Of a DNA stretch of 34,071 nucleotides, positions 1-7,542 are shown one piece after another. Each line of letters starts with the position of its first letter. The stretch's first letter is position 1. The notes beneath the pieces were generated by a model, which worked only from the letters and a program-made list of their open reading frames with translations, ran no database searches and was not told the DNA's origin. The position numbers were made by a program, and so were the translations under genes. The DNA is from JADKFD01 sp050250665 (GTDB taxonomy: Bacteria; Pseudomonadota; Gammaproteobacteria; Xanthomonadales; SZUA-5): positions 1 through 34,071 of the forward strand of contig JBFWOF010000059.1 in the NCBI GenBank assembly GCA_050250665.1, given 5' to 3'.

Positions 1-250
1 CCTGGTGGTGCCCCTCGATCATTCAAGCGTGTTGGGGCCGCGATCGCCACGGCGCGCGCCGCCTTGAGGTCTGGCCAGCACTCCGCCCGTGTGCGGTCTG
101 GCCAGCGTTCCGCCCTGGTGGTGCCCCTCGATCATTCAAGCGTGTTGGGGCCGCGATCGCCACGGCGCGCGCCGCCTTGAGGTCTGGCCAGCACTCCGCC
201 CGTGTGCGGTCTGGCCAGCGTTCCGCCCTGGTGGTGCTTCTCGATCCTTT
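1..250. repeat. 113-bp tandem direct repeat, two full copies plus a partial third
   Basis: A unit starting cctggtggtgcccctcgatc begins at 1, recurs at 114 and starts again at 227, giving a period of 113 bp. The first two copies are identical as far as I can read. The third keeps only about the first 20 bases and then diverges. Each unit contains the doublet gtctggccagc, itself repeated inside the unit. The array touches the left edge, so more copies may lie outside. Apparent open frames across it are low-complexity Arg/Ala/Pro translations on both strands and are not supported as genes. Confidence 0.85.
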
Positions 251-513
251 GGGCGTGTAGCGGCATGCGTGGCACCTTGGCGCGTCCTTCGCCTAACGTC
301 CGGAACCGCTTCGGGGTATGAGCCCGACGGCGCGATGCCCGCGACAAGGTACCGCGGTGGATCATAGCCGCTCACAGTTCGCGGTTCTTTGTAGTGAATT
401 GCGACCGACGTAGAGCGGCGAGATTGAACCGCGACGGTTGGCGGCTAACAGCCTACCGGGCAATAGATGGGGGCACATCTGGGGGCATATTGAAAACACG
501 ATTGGAGAAAACG

Positions 514-546
514 CACTAACGGCGCGGTTTCGGCGCGTTGTTAGTG
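514..546 (+). other. Stem-loop, 13-bp stem with two G-U pairs
   Basis: Left arm cactaacggcgcg (514-526) can pair with right arm cgcgttgttagtg (534-546) across a 7-base loop. The only mismatches at DNA level (gg against tt) become G-U pairs if the plus strand is transcribed, which favours a plus-strand RNA structure. It is followed about 60 bases later by a Rho-independent terminator. It may be the 3' part of a small RNA or of a leader; no promoter was identified. Confidence 0.45.
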
Positions 547-604
547 TCCTTTCCTCGCACCAATTGAACATCCGGACGAAAGCAACACCGTCCGAAGCAA
601 CACC

Positions 605-631
605 AAAAACCCCGCTCCGGCGGGGTTTTTT
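605..631. terminator. Strong Rho-independent terminator, probably bidirectional
   Basis: Stem ccccgc (610-615) and gcgggg (620-625) with tetraloop tccg, preceded by five A and followed by six T. The A and T tracts make it usable on both strands. No protein gene is visible immediately upstream on either strand, so the transcript it ends is unknown. A small RNA is one possibility. Confidence 0.85.
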
Positions 632-800
632 CGTTTTTGCCCTGCGAAATCCGAGTGACCCTCCGGGAACTTGCTGCGAGCATCCGACTCGTAAGGAACT
701 GAAACAGTTTGCCGTCGAGATTGATCGGAAATGCACAATCGATTCGCCCAAGTTCCTCCGTCCGTCCTGGCCGAAATCCACTCCGACGCCCAAATTCCCC

Positions 801-1190
801 GGCGTCATCGCGAGCAACGCGAAGCGATCCAGACTGCATGCCAAGAGGCGCTGGATGGCTTCATCGCTACGCTACTCTCCAGGAGTCCATGTCGTGAATC
901 ATTGAATTCCCGTATTCCGGCAGGAGCCGGCTTTTGTAGCCCGAAGTGCGCGAAGCGCTCTCCGGGCGGTGATGCAGAAGAGCCCCGGTGAGCCGCTGCG
1001 CGTCACACCAAGCTACGCTGAGCGTTGGCAATGGCCGGCTTTTGTAGCCCGAAGTGCGCGAAGCGCTCTCCGGGCGGTGATGCAGAAGAGCCCCGGTGAG
1101 CCGCTGCGCGGCACACCAGGCTACGCACAGCAGGCGAGTTCATGGCCCATGGGCAATGTTCGGTCGATGCAGTTGGCTCGCAATGACGCC
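801..1190. repeat. Composite repeat element with 15-bp inverted ends and an internal 108-bp duplication
   Basis: Left end ggcgtcatcgcgagc (801-815) and right end gctcgcaatgacgcc (1176-1190) are inverted copies matching at 14 of 15 positions. Inside, a unit beginning cttttgtagcccgaagtg at 931 repeats at 1039, a 108-bp period, with near-identical sequence. Each unit starts with gtagcccg and ends near a degenerate copy of its inverse (agctacg, aggctacg), so it can fold. The second unit plus its tail matches 25751-25901 elsewhere in the window. This looks like a non-autonomous, MITE-like or REP-derived intergenic element. No transposase is encoded. Confidence 0.7.
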
Positions 1191-1351
1191 GAGCACGCCC
1201 CGGACCTCTGGCGGCAGGTGTCCAAGCCGTCGCGATCAGCGACAGCCCTCAGGCAACAGGTCGAGCGCCCATCGTGGAGTCACAACCCCCGCCGACATCA
1301 CGGTGCGTGTATGACCGCCCGGTGGTGGCGTGGGTCTGGCCCGCGACGGTT

Positions 1352-1894
1352 TCATTGCGCCGGGCAGACGACCTGGCCGGCGTCCTGCCCAGGCCGGTCG
1401 CCGCGATCACGCGTCACCCGCAGCACCCCGTCCACTTTGCGCCGCAGCCCGATGGCGGCCTGCGAGCAGATCGTCCCAGCTACCGCCGCAGCCCCTTCCG
1501 GCGGCAGGTTCTCGACTACCACAACCGGTGGCTTGCCTTCGATGACACCAACCACCCGCACCGCCGCGACCTTTGCCCGCCATTCCTGGGCCTCGCGCAT
1601 CGCAGCTGCCTGCCGTGCGCTGGCAGCCGCAGCCTGCTGAGCGTCGCGCAACCCGGCTTCCACACCGAGTTGCACCTCGGCCATCTCCCGCCGCACCAAC
1701 TCGCGCTCCACCATATGCGCGTAGAACGGAAACAGCAGCGCGATGACGGCGACAATCACCGCCAGCCGGCGGCGCGACCAGTCCTCAGCGCGCAGCGGCA
1801 GCGGAGCGGTGCGGCCTTGAATCGCGCCAGCCCAGTCTTTCATCGATGGATCGGCGTCCAGGCTTGGTTCCCAGTGGGAAGGCGAATCGGACAT
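1352..1894 (-). CDS. Hypothetical single-pass membrane protein
   Basis: I recognise no family. The product is about 180 residues. A basic patch (DWSRRR) precedes one clear hydrophobic segment (LAVIVAVIALLFPFYAHMV), followed by a charged, Ala/Gln/Arg-rich stretch likely to be coiled coil and a small C-terminal domain with the strands VAAVRVVGVIEGKPPVVVVENLP. The arrangement suggests an N-in anchor with the C-terminus outside the cytoplasm. An upstream ATG at 1912 is possible, but the ATG at 1894 has GGAG about ten bases before it, while the upstream one has no such signal, so I prefer 1894. It is divergent from the restriction operon and has no evident link to it. Confidence 0.6.
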   Translation of the reverse strand: MSDSPSHWEPSLDADPSMKDWAGAIQGRTAPLPLRAEDWSRRRLAVIVAVIALLFPFYAHMVERELVRREMAEVQLGVEAGLRDAQQAAAASARQAAAMREAQEWRAKVAAVRVVGVIEGKPPVVVVENLPPEGAAAVAGTICSQAAIGLRRKVDGVLRVTRDRGDRPGQDAGQVVCPAQ

Positions 1895-2117
1895 CCGGGG
1901 ACTCTCCGTCATGCGGTGGCATCCAAAGGGAGCTGCGAAGCATCGCAGGACGCCACGATCGTGGCGAACGGCGATGGAAAGCGAAGCCCGACGACGTGGC
2001 TTTGCGGCGTCGCCGATGTTGGGGTGCGCGGCGCTTACCCCAACCTATCCGCGCTGCTAGTCTCAGAGCGTCAACGCCGGCAAGTGGGCGCGCAAGATCT
2101 CAAGTACAGGAAAGCTC

Positions 2118-4346
2118 GTGACAGCAAGCAATTTCCAACAGCTAGCAAACTTCATCTGGTCTGTCGCCGACCTGTTGCGCGGCCCCTACCGGCCACCGCA
2201 GTACGAGCGTGTGATGCTGCCGCTGACAGTGCTTCGGCGCTTCGATGCCGTGCTCGCGCCTTCCAAGCAAGCAGTGCTCTCCCGTTACGAAGGCCTAAAG
2301 GGCAGGGACGCGGCTTTGATCGACCGTGTCCTCAATGAGTTGGCCAAAGACGAGGACGGCCGACCGCTGGGTTTCCACAACCATAGCCAGCTCGATTTCC
2401 GAAAGCTCAAGGGCGACCCCGACAACATTGGCCGCCATCTGTCCGACTACATTGCCGGCTTCTCCGAGAACATCCGCAAAATCTTCGAGCGCTTTGATTT
2501 CGACAAGGAAGTCGAAAAGCTCGAAGAGTCGAACCGGCTGTACCAGGTGGTCGCCCAATTTGCCGAGATCGACTTGCACCCGCGCAGGGTTGACAACATC
2601 ACAATGGGTTTGGTGTTCGAAGATCTGATCCGACGATTTAACGAAGCCGCTAATGAAACGGCAGGTGATCACTTCACTCCGCGCGAAGTGATCCAGCTGA
2701 TGGTCAATCTGCTTCTGGAGCCGGATACCAGCGTGCTCACCCAGGCGGGCGTCATCGTCACCATCTGCGACCCCGCCTGCGGCACCGGCGGCATGCTGGC
2801 CGAGGCGCAGAACTGGATTCGCGCCCATAACGAGCAGGCCACGGTCAAGGTCTTCGGCCAGGACTACAACCCGCGCTCCTACGCGGTGGCCGCCTCCGAC
2901 CTGTTGATCAAGGGCCACAAGGATGGCCAGGTGGTGCTGGGTAACACCCTCACCGACGACCCATTCCCGGATCAGCGCTTCGACTACCTGCTGGCCAACC
3001 CGCCCTTCGGTGTGGAGTGGAAGGCGGAAAAGAAGACCATCGACCGCTGGCCCAACTTTCGTGGCTACAGCGGCAAGTTGCCGCGCATCAATGACGGCGC
3101 CCTGCTGTTCCTGCTGTACATGATGAGCAAGTTCCAGAAATACAAGGTGGGCGACCGCGACAAGTCCGGCTCGCGCACGGCCATCGTATTCAACGGCTCG
3201 CCGCTGTTCACCGGCGGCGCCGGCAGCGGCGAGAGCGAAATCCGCCGCTGGATAATCGAGCGCGACCAGCTCGAAGCCATCGTTGCCTTGCCCGAACAGA
3301 TGTTCTACAACACCGGCATCGGCACCTTCATCTGGGTGGTTACCAACCGCAAGGCCCGGCACAGAAAAGGCAAGATCCAGCTCATCGACGCCCGTGAGCG
3401 CTACACGCCGATGAAGCGCAGTCTGGGTGACAAACGCCGCTATCTGGATCAGGCCGCGCTCGACACTATCACGCGCGAACACGGCCAGAGTTTGGAGGCC
3501 AGCGCGTGGGTACGGATCGACAAGGACGGCAAGCCGCTGGAGTGGCAATCCTCCCAACCCGCAGAAGATGCCGTCGAAGGCCAGAAATGGCTTGAGCGAA
3601 CCACCAGCCGCGTGGTCGACAACGCCGACTTCGGCTACCGCCGAGTCACGGTGATGCGCCCGTTGCGGCTGCGCTTCCAGATTGCCGAGGAGGCGCGCGA
3701 GCGCTTTCTCAATACCTGCCCCGAGTTGTACGACGCCCTGCTCGCCGTGCAAGACGCGCTCGGCACCGATCCGCTGCTGGATTGGAACCAAGCCTGGGAC
3801 GCCGTCCAGCAGGTTTTCAAGGCCCTGCCCGACGATGTCGAAGGCTGGGCGAAGGGCGCCAGGGGCACCGCCCAGAAGAAGGTCTTCCGTGACTGCTTCA
3901 CCGCAGTGGACCCGAACGCCGAACCAGTCATCGCCAAGCGGCACAAATCCGTGCATATCGACGACGAAGCGCTGTTCATACAGCCCATCCTGCCTGATCT
4001 GAGCGACGCGGAATTCAACGCGCTGCTCGGCTGCTACAGCAATGGCAAGCGCGGCTACGTCGAGTACGAAGCCGACCCCGCTCTCAAGGACGCTGAGAAC
4101 ATCCCGCTGAAAGAGGACATCGTCAGTTACTTCCTGCGCGAAGTGCGCCCGTACGTGCCGGATGCCTGGATCGACCGCGAGACGCTGGACGAGCAGGACG
4201 GCGGCATCGGCAAGGTAGGCTACGAGATCAACTTCAATCGCGTGTTCTTCCAGTATCAGCCGCCGCGCCCTTTGCACGAGATCGATGCGGAACTGGCTGC
4301 CGTGGAGCAGCGGATTCTGGAGTTGCTGCGAGAGGTGACGGAGTGA
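2118..4346 (+). CDS. hsdM: Type I restriction-modification DNA methyltransferase subunit HsdM
   Basis: Modification subunit that, with HsdS, methylates adenine at N6 in the recognition sequence and also forms part of the restriction complex. Residues about 5-150 match the helical HsdM N-terminal domain. The methylase core follows, with the SAM-binding motif DPACGTGG at 218-225 and the catalytic NPPF at 294-297. At 742 residues it is roughly 200 longer than classic HsdM; the extra C-terminal part (about 510-742) ends in a charged helix. The start is GTG at 2118, preceded by aggaaa at 2108-2113. The stop overlaps the hsdS start (GTGA), which implies translational coupling. It is the first gene of the six-gene operon. 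Confidence 0.95.
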   Translation: MTASNFQQLANFIWSVADLLRGPYRPPQYERVMLPLTVLRRFDAVLAPSKQAVLSRYEGLKGRDAALIDRVLNELAKDEDGRPLGFHNHSQLDFRKLKGDPDNIGRHLSDYIAGFSENIRKIFERFDFDKEVEKLEESNRLYQVVAQFAEIDLHPRRVDNITMGLVFEDLIRRFNEAANETAGDHFTPREVIQLMVNLLLEPDTSVLTQAGVIVTICDPACGTGGMLAEAQNWIRAHNEQATVKVFGQDYNPRSYAVAASDLLIKGHKDGQVVLGNTLTDDPFPDQRFDYLLANPPFGVEWKAEKKTIDRWPNFRGYSGKLPRINDGALLFLLYMMSKFQKYKVGDRDKSGSRTAIVFNGSPLFTGGAGSGESEIRRWIIERDQLEAIVALPEQMFYNTGIGTFIWVVTNRKARHRKGKIQLIDARERYTPMKRSLGDKRRYLDQAALDTITREHGQSLEASAWVRIDKDGKPLEWQSSQPAEDAVEGQKWLERTTSRVVDNADFGYRRVTVMRPLRLRFQIAEEARERFLNTCPELYDALLAVQDALGTDPLLDWNQAWDAVQQVFKALPDDVEGWAKGARGTAQKKVFRDCFTAVDPNAEPVIAKRHKSVHIDDEALFIQPILPDLSDAEFNALLGCYSNGKRGYVEYEADPALKDAENIPLKEDIVSYFLREVRPYVPDAWIDRETLDEQDGGIGKVGYEINFNRVFFQYQPPRPLHEIDAELAAVEQRILELLREVTE

Positions 4347-5548
4347 GCTGCAATCGAGTTCGAGCAAAATTCATTTGCCGGCTCGGGTACGGTGATGCCT
4401 TGCCGAAGGACGAAGACAGCGTTGGTGATGTGCCAGTCTTCGGCTCGAATGGCCCGTACACGAGCACCAGCTCGAGAAACACAGATATTCCTGCAATAGT
4501 GTTGGGTCGCAAGGGCTCATACGGAAAGGTGAATTGGGCGCCCGATGGGTGCTTTGCTTCGGACACCACTTTCTTCGTTGACGCACGGCTCACCAATACA
4601 AACCTGCGGTGGCTGTATTGGAGCCTTCAAACGCTGGGCTTAGACGAGGGGTCTCAGGAAGCGGCGGTGCCTGGGTTGAACCGGGAATCTGTCTATGAAG
4701 AACGCTTATGCCTTCCCTCTCCCAAAGACCAAACGATCATCGCTAACTACCTAGACCGCGAAACTGCCCGAATCGACGAGCTGATCGCCGAAAGGGAACG
4801 CATGCTGGCACTGCTGGAAGAAAAGCGCGCCGCCCTTACCAGTCGTGTCGTCACCCGCGGACTCGACCCCGGCGCCCCGCTCAAACCCTCCGGCCAGGAA
4901 TGGCTGGGCGAGATTCCGGCGCATTGGGGGATACTTCAGCTGAGGTTCGCCTGCGACTCACTTCAGATTGGGCCATTTGGCACGCAGCTTCACGCAGAAG
5001 AGTATGTCGATAACGGGGTTCCTGTGATCAACCCAGCGCACTTGAAGGGCAACAGAATAACGCCGGACTTTGGGATTTCAGTTGATGAAGAAACCGCAGA
5101 ACGACTATCGATCCACCGTCTTGCAGAAGGCGACATTGTTTTCGGCAGACGAGGTGAGCTTGGCCGTTGCGGCATTGTTGAGGAATCACAGGTTGGCTGG
5201 ATATGTGGCACCGGAAGTCTGCGGGTAAGATGCGATCGGCTCGTCCTAGAACCAAGTTATTTAGCTCTAGTGTTTAACAGCACTGCTGCCGCTGTGCGCC
5301 TAACGCTGGAATCCGTTGGGTCTACGATGGACAACCTGAACACAGAGATGCTTGGGCATTTCCGGATTCCACTGCCCCCATTAGACGAGCAAAGAGAAAT
5401 TGTCCGCGCAGTCGAAGCGGATCAGCGCAAGGCGATTGCGTTGCGCGCGAGCCTGCAGTTGTCGATCACGCTCGCCAAGGAACGCCGCGCCGCACTGATC
5501 TCCGCCGCTGTCACCGGCCAGATCCCGGTGGAGGAGATGCGCGGATGA
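4343..5548 (+). CDS. hsdS: Type I restriction-modification specificity subunit HsdS
   Basis: DNA-recognition subunit that positions HsdM and HsdR on a bipartite target. The 401-residue protein has the usual two target-recognition domains (about 8-130 and 190-345), each followed by a helical spacer. The first spacer includes LDRETARIDELIAERERML and the second includes LDEQREIVRAVEADQRKAI, typical of HsdS conserved repeats. The start is GTG at 4343, overlapping the hsdM stop. The N-terminus is short, but RLGYGDALPKDE and VPVFGSNG correspond to the usual beginning of the first recognition domain, so it appears complete. Composition within the recognition domains is less GC-rich than in neighbours, as expected for a fast-exchanging gene. 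The target cannot be predicted from sequence alone. Confidence 0.95.
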   Translation: MSCNRVRAKFICRLGYGDALPKDEDSVGDVPVFGSNGPYTSTSSRNTDIPAIVLGRKGSYGKVNWAPDGCFASDTTFFVDARLTNTNLRWLYWSLQTLGLDEGSQEAAVPGLNRESVYEERLCLPSPKDQTIIANYLDRETARIDELIAERERMLALLEEKRAALTSRVVTRGLDPGAPLKPSGQEWLGEIPAHWGILQLRFACDSLQIGPFGTQLHAEEYVDNGVPVINPAHLKGNRITPDFGISVDEETAERLSIHRLAEGDIVFGRRGELGRCGIVEESQVGWICGTGSLRVRCDRLVLEPSYLALVFNSTAAAVRLTLESVGSTMDNLNTEMLGHFRIPLPPLDEQREIVRAVEADQRKAIALRASLQLSITLAKERRAALISAAVTGQIPVEEMRG

Positions 5549-6915
5549 AACTAGGAAAACTCACCCTCGCCAACTTCCGCGGCTTCGATCAAATCGATCT
5601 CGACTTCGCCGAAGATGTTACAGTGATCGCCGGCGTCAATGGTGTTGGCAAGACTGGTGTGTTGAAGGCGCTGATAAGCGCGATGTCGTTGGCCCTACCC
5701 AAGTTCACAGCATCTCAGGAATCCTCGCTTGGCTTGAGCGATACCGACGTTCAATCGGGTAAGCCTGGGCTGTCCGTGTCGGTCACATTGAGGCTGAATA
5801 CGGCAACGGTCATTGTCGATCTTACCCGTGCGGCGCCGCTGGCTGCGGACAAGGCCGAGAGCCTAATCAAGCGCCGAGACGACCTGCGCTTTGCTACACG
5901 CGAGACCAAGAAGGGCTCCACGGAAGAGCAGGAAATCAATGACGAGATCCGGCTCATTGAGATCCAACTTGATCAGGCTTCAGACATCGCCGCTGTACGC
6001 ATCCTGCCTAACGACGCGGCAACTGATGCAAATGAGCTGGTTGCTTCCCTGAAGGGGGGGGGAACGCAGCCTCTTGCGGTTTTCTACACCACGTCGCGAT
6101 TCTTGTCTCGACTACCGCCTACGCTGCCCAAAACCAAGAAGATTGATCCCGCGACTGCCTATGACAAGGCGCTCAACCAACTGGAAGTTTCTCTCAACGA
6201 CTTCGCCCACTGGTATCGGGTAGTGGTGGCAGAGGGAACTGTGGCAGAACGAAGTCGCCTGTTTATGCAGTTGGAGCAGGCAATAAAGATCTTCTTGCCG
6301 GAGGTCAGTAATCTGGAGCTTCACGAAGATCGACCGCCACGATTCAGCGTGATGAAGAGCGGTCAAATGCTGTTCTTGGAGCAACTCTCCGACGGCGAAC
6401 GCGGCCTGCTTGCCTTGGTGTTCGACCTCACTCGGCGTCTGGCCATTGCCAACCCAGACAGTGATGACCCGATCGCCGAAGGCGAGGCGCTGGTGTTGAT
6501 CGACGAAATCGAGCTGCACCTGCATCCCAAGTGGCAGCGCGATGTGCTGCAGCGTCTGCGCAACATCTTCAAGGAATGCCAGTTCGTGGTGACGAGCCAT
6601 TCGCCCCTGGTTCTGGGCGAGGTGCCTGCGCGCTGCGTGCGCTTCCTCGAGTTTGTGGACGGCAAGGTGGGCGTCACTGTTCCCAGCGAAGCCTATGGGA
6701 TGGACGCCAATCGTATTTTGCAGGAGCTCATGGGAGCCCCGGTGCGCAACCGGCAGGTGGACGGTGAGTTAAAGGCGCTTTTCGAGCTGATCGATCAGGA
6801 GCGCTTTGACGCGGCGCGTGAGGCGATTGCGGCCCTCGAAAGCAAGCTGGGCGAAGACGAACCCGAGTTAACCCGTGCCAGTTCGTTGATCCGCTTTCTG
6901 GAGGGCGCCGAGTAG
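5545..6915 (+). CDS. AAA/ABC-type ATPase, PtuA-like (Septu)
   Basis: SMC/OLD-type ATPase of 456 residues. It begins MKLGKLTLANFRGFDQIDL, typical of RecF/AAA_15/AAA_21 proteins. Walker A is GVNGVGKT at 30-37, the signature LSDGERG at 281-287, Walker B LVLIDEIELHLHP with D320/E321, and the switch histidine lies in TSHSPLVL near 352. A helical insertion occupies about 95-150. There is no TOPRIM nuclease, which separates it from full OLD proteins. Its ATG overlaps the hsdS stop (ATGA). The gene immediately downstream encodes an HNH-type protein, the same pairing as PtuA and PtuB of Septu and of retron Ec78 effectors. I infer an ATP-controlled sensor that regulates the HNH nuclease. The function is not proven by sequence. 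Confidence 0.85.
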   Translation: MKLGKLTLANFRGFDQIDLDFAEDVTVIAGVNGVGKTGVLKALISAMSLALPKFTASQESSLGLSDTDVQSGKPGLSVSVTLRLNTATVIVDLTRAAPLAADKAESLIKRRDDLRFATRETKKGSTEEQEINDEIRLIEIQLDQASDIAAVRILPNDAATDANELVASLKGGGTQPLAVFYTTSRFLSRLPPTLPKTKKIDPATAYDKALNQLEVSLNDFAHWYRVVVAEGTVAERSRLFMQLEQAIKIFLPEVSNLELHEDRPPRFSVMKSGQMLFLEQLSDGERGLLALVFDLTRRLAIANPDSDDPIAEGEALVLIDEIELHLHPKWQRDVLQRLRNIFKECQFVVTSHSPLVLGEVPARCVRFLEFVDGKVGVTVPSEAYGMDANRILQELMGAPVRNRQVDGELKALFELIDQERFDAAREAIAALESKLGEDEPELTRASSLIRFLEGAE

Positions 6916-7542
6916 ATGCGGACCATTCAGAAGGGGCCGGAGCCCGCCACTTTGACTCGGCATCGCCAGCAGCCGCATGCCGACTACGACAACTACATCG
7001 ATAAAGCGACCTTGCGGCAGGCGTTGGTGGCAGAGCAGCGCGGCGTGTGTTGCTACTGCCAATCTCGTATTCGGGCCACAGTCGAAGGCATGAAGATTGA
7101 GCATTGGCAAAGCCAAGCCGGCCACCCGGAGCGGCAACTGGACTTTGGCAATTTGCACGGCGTGTGCAGAGGAAACGAGGGGCAGCCTCTCGGCAGGCAA
7201 CACTGTGACACCCGCAAAGGCAACACAGATCTGTGCTTCAGTGTTTGTGATCCTGCTCACCCGATTGAGCACAAGATTCGCTTCTTGGGAACTGGTGAGA
7301 TTACATCGGACGATGAGGCGGTGAGATCGGCGATCAATGAGGTGCTCAATCTCAACTGGAGCCGACTAGCGGAGAATCGTAAGTCTGCCTTGACCGGCTT
7401 CCTTCAAGGGCTTGGAAACGCCAAGCTTGATCACGCAAAAGAGCTCCCGAAGTGGGACGGTTCTCTAAACGCGGAGCTGCCGCCCTTCTCACAGATTGTT
7501 GCGCATTACCTTTTGAGAAAGCTTAAGAGACTGCCAGCATGA
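6916..7542 (+). CDS. HNH-type nuclease, TIGR02646/PtuB-like
   Basis: A 208-residue protein with the layout of the TIGR02646 family, which includes PtuB. It shows a zinc-binding CCYC at 45-48, a catalytic-type IEHW at 61-64, then NLHGVC at 79-84 and HCDTRKGN at 96-103. Together these form a treble-clef HNH (beta-beta-alpha-metal) fold in which H63 and the later N/H positions would bind the metal. The ATG begins directly after the TAG of the ATPase gene with no gap, and its own stop overlaps the hsdR start. The pairing indicates it is the nuclease effector of the ATPase upstream. Whether the target is phage DNA, tRNA or another nucleic acid is not visible from sequence. Confidence 0.82.
   Translation: MRTIQKGPEPATLTRHRQQPHADYDNYIDKATLRQALVAEQRGVCCYCQSRIRATVEGMKIEHWQSQAGHPERQLDFGNLHGVCRGNEGQPLGRQHCDTRKGNTDLCFSVCDPAHPIEHKIRFLGTGEITSDDEAVRSAINEVLNLNWSRLAENRKSALTGFLQGLGNAKLDHAKELPKWDGSLNAELPPFSQIVAHYLLRKLKRLPA

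Larger units (their letters stand above)
1..1351. other. Gene-poor repeat-rich intergenic region
   Basis: No open frame here has a recognisable domain, a good ribosome binding site and normal composition together. The stretch holds the 113-bp repeat (1-250), a possible structured RNA segment ending in a terminator (514-631), and a composite repeat element (801-1190). Around 465-520 one frame reads GHIWGHIENTIGENA, which faintly resembles the tail of a phage-type integrase, but no integrase body or tRNA is visible, so I do not call a relic. The region is the left flank of the defence island. Confidence 0.6.

Noticed and set aside
438..905. 155-residue plus-strand frame with GHIWGHIENTIGENA
   Set aside because: It runs through the stem-loop and the Rho-independent terminator. 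The faint similarity to integrase tails is too short to support a relic.
1274..2338. 354-residue plus-strand frame across the left flank into hsdM
   Set aside because: It needs a GTG start, overlaps both the minus-strand membrane protein and the start of hsdM, and shows no domain.
2295..4367. 690-residue minus-strand open frame
   Set aside because: It lies antisense to hsdM, whose motifs are intact; it has low-information Val/Leu/Ala/Gly/His-rich composition and no domain.
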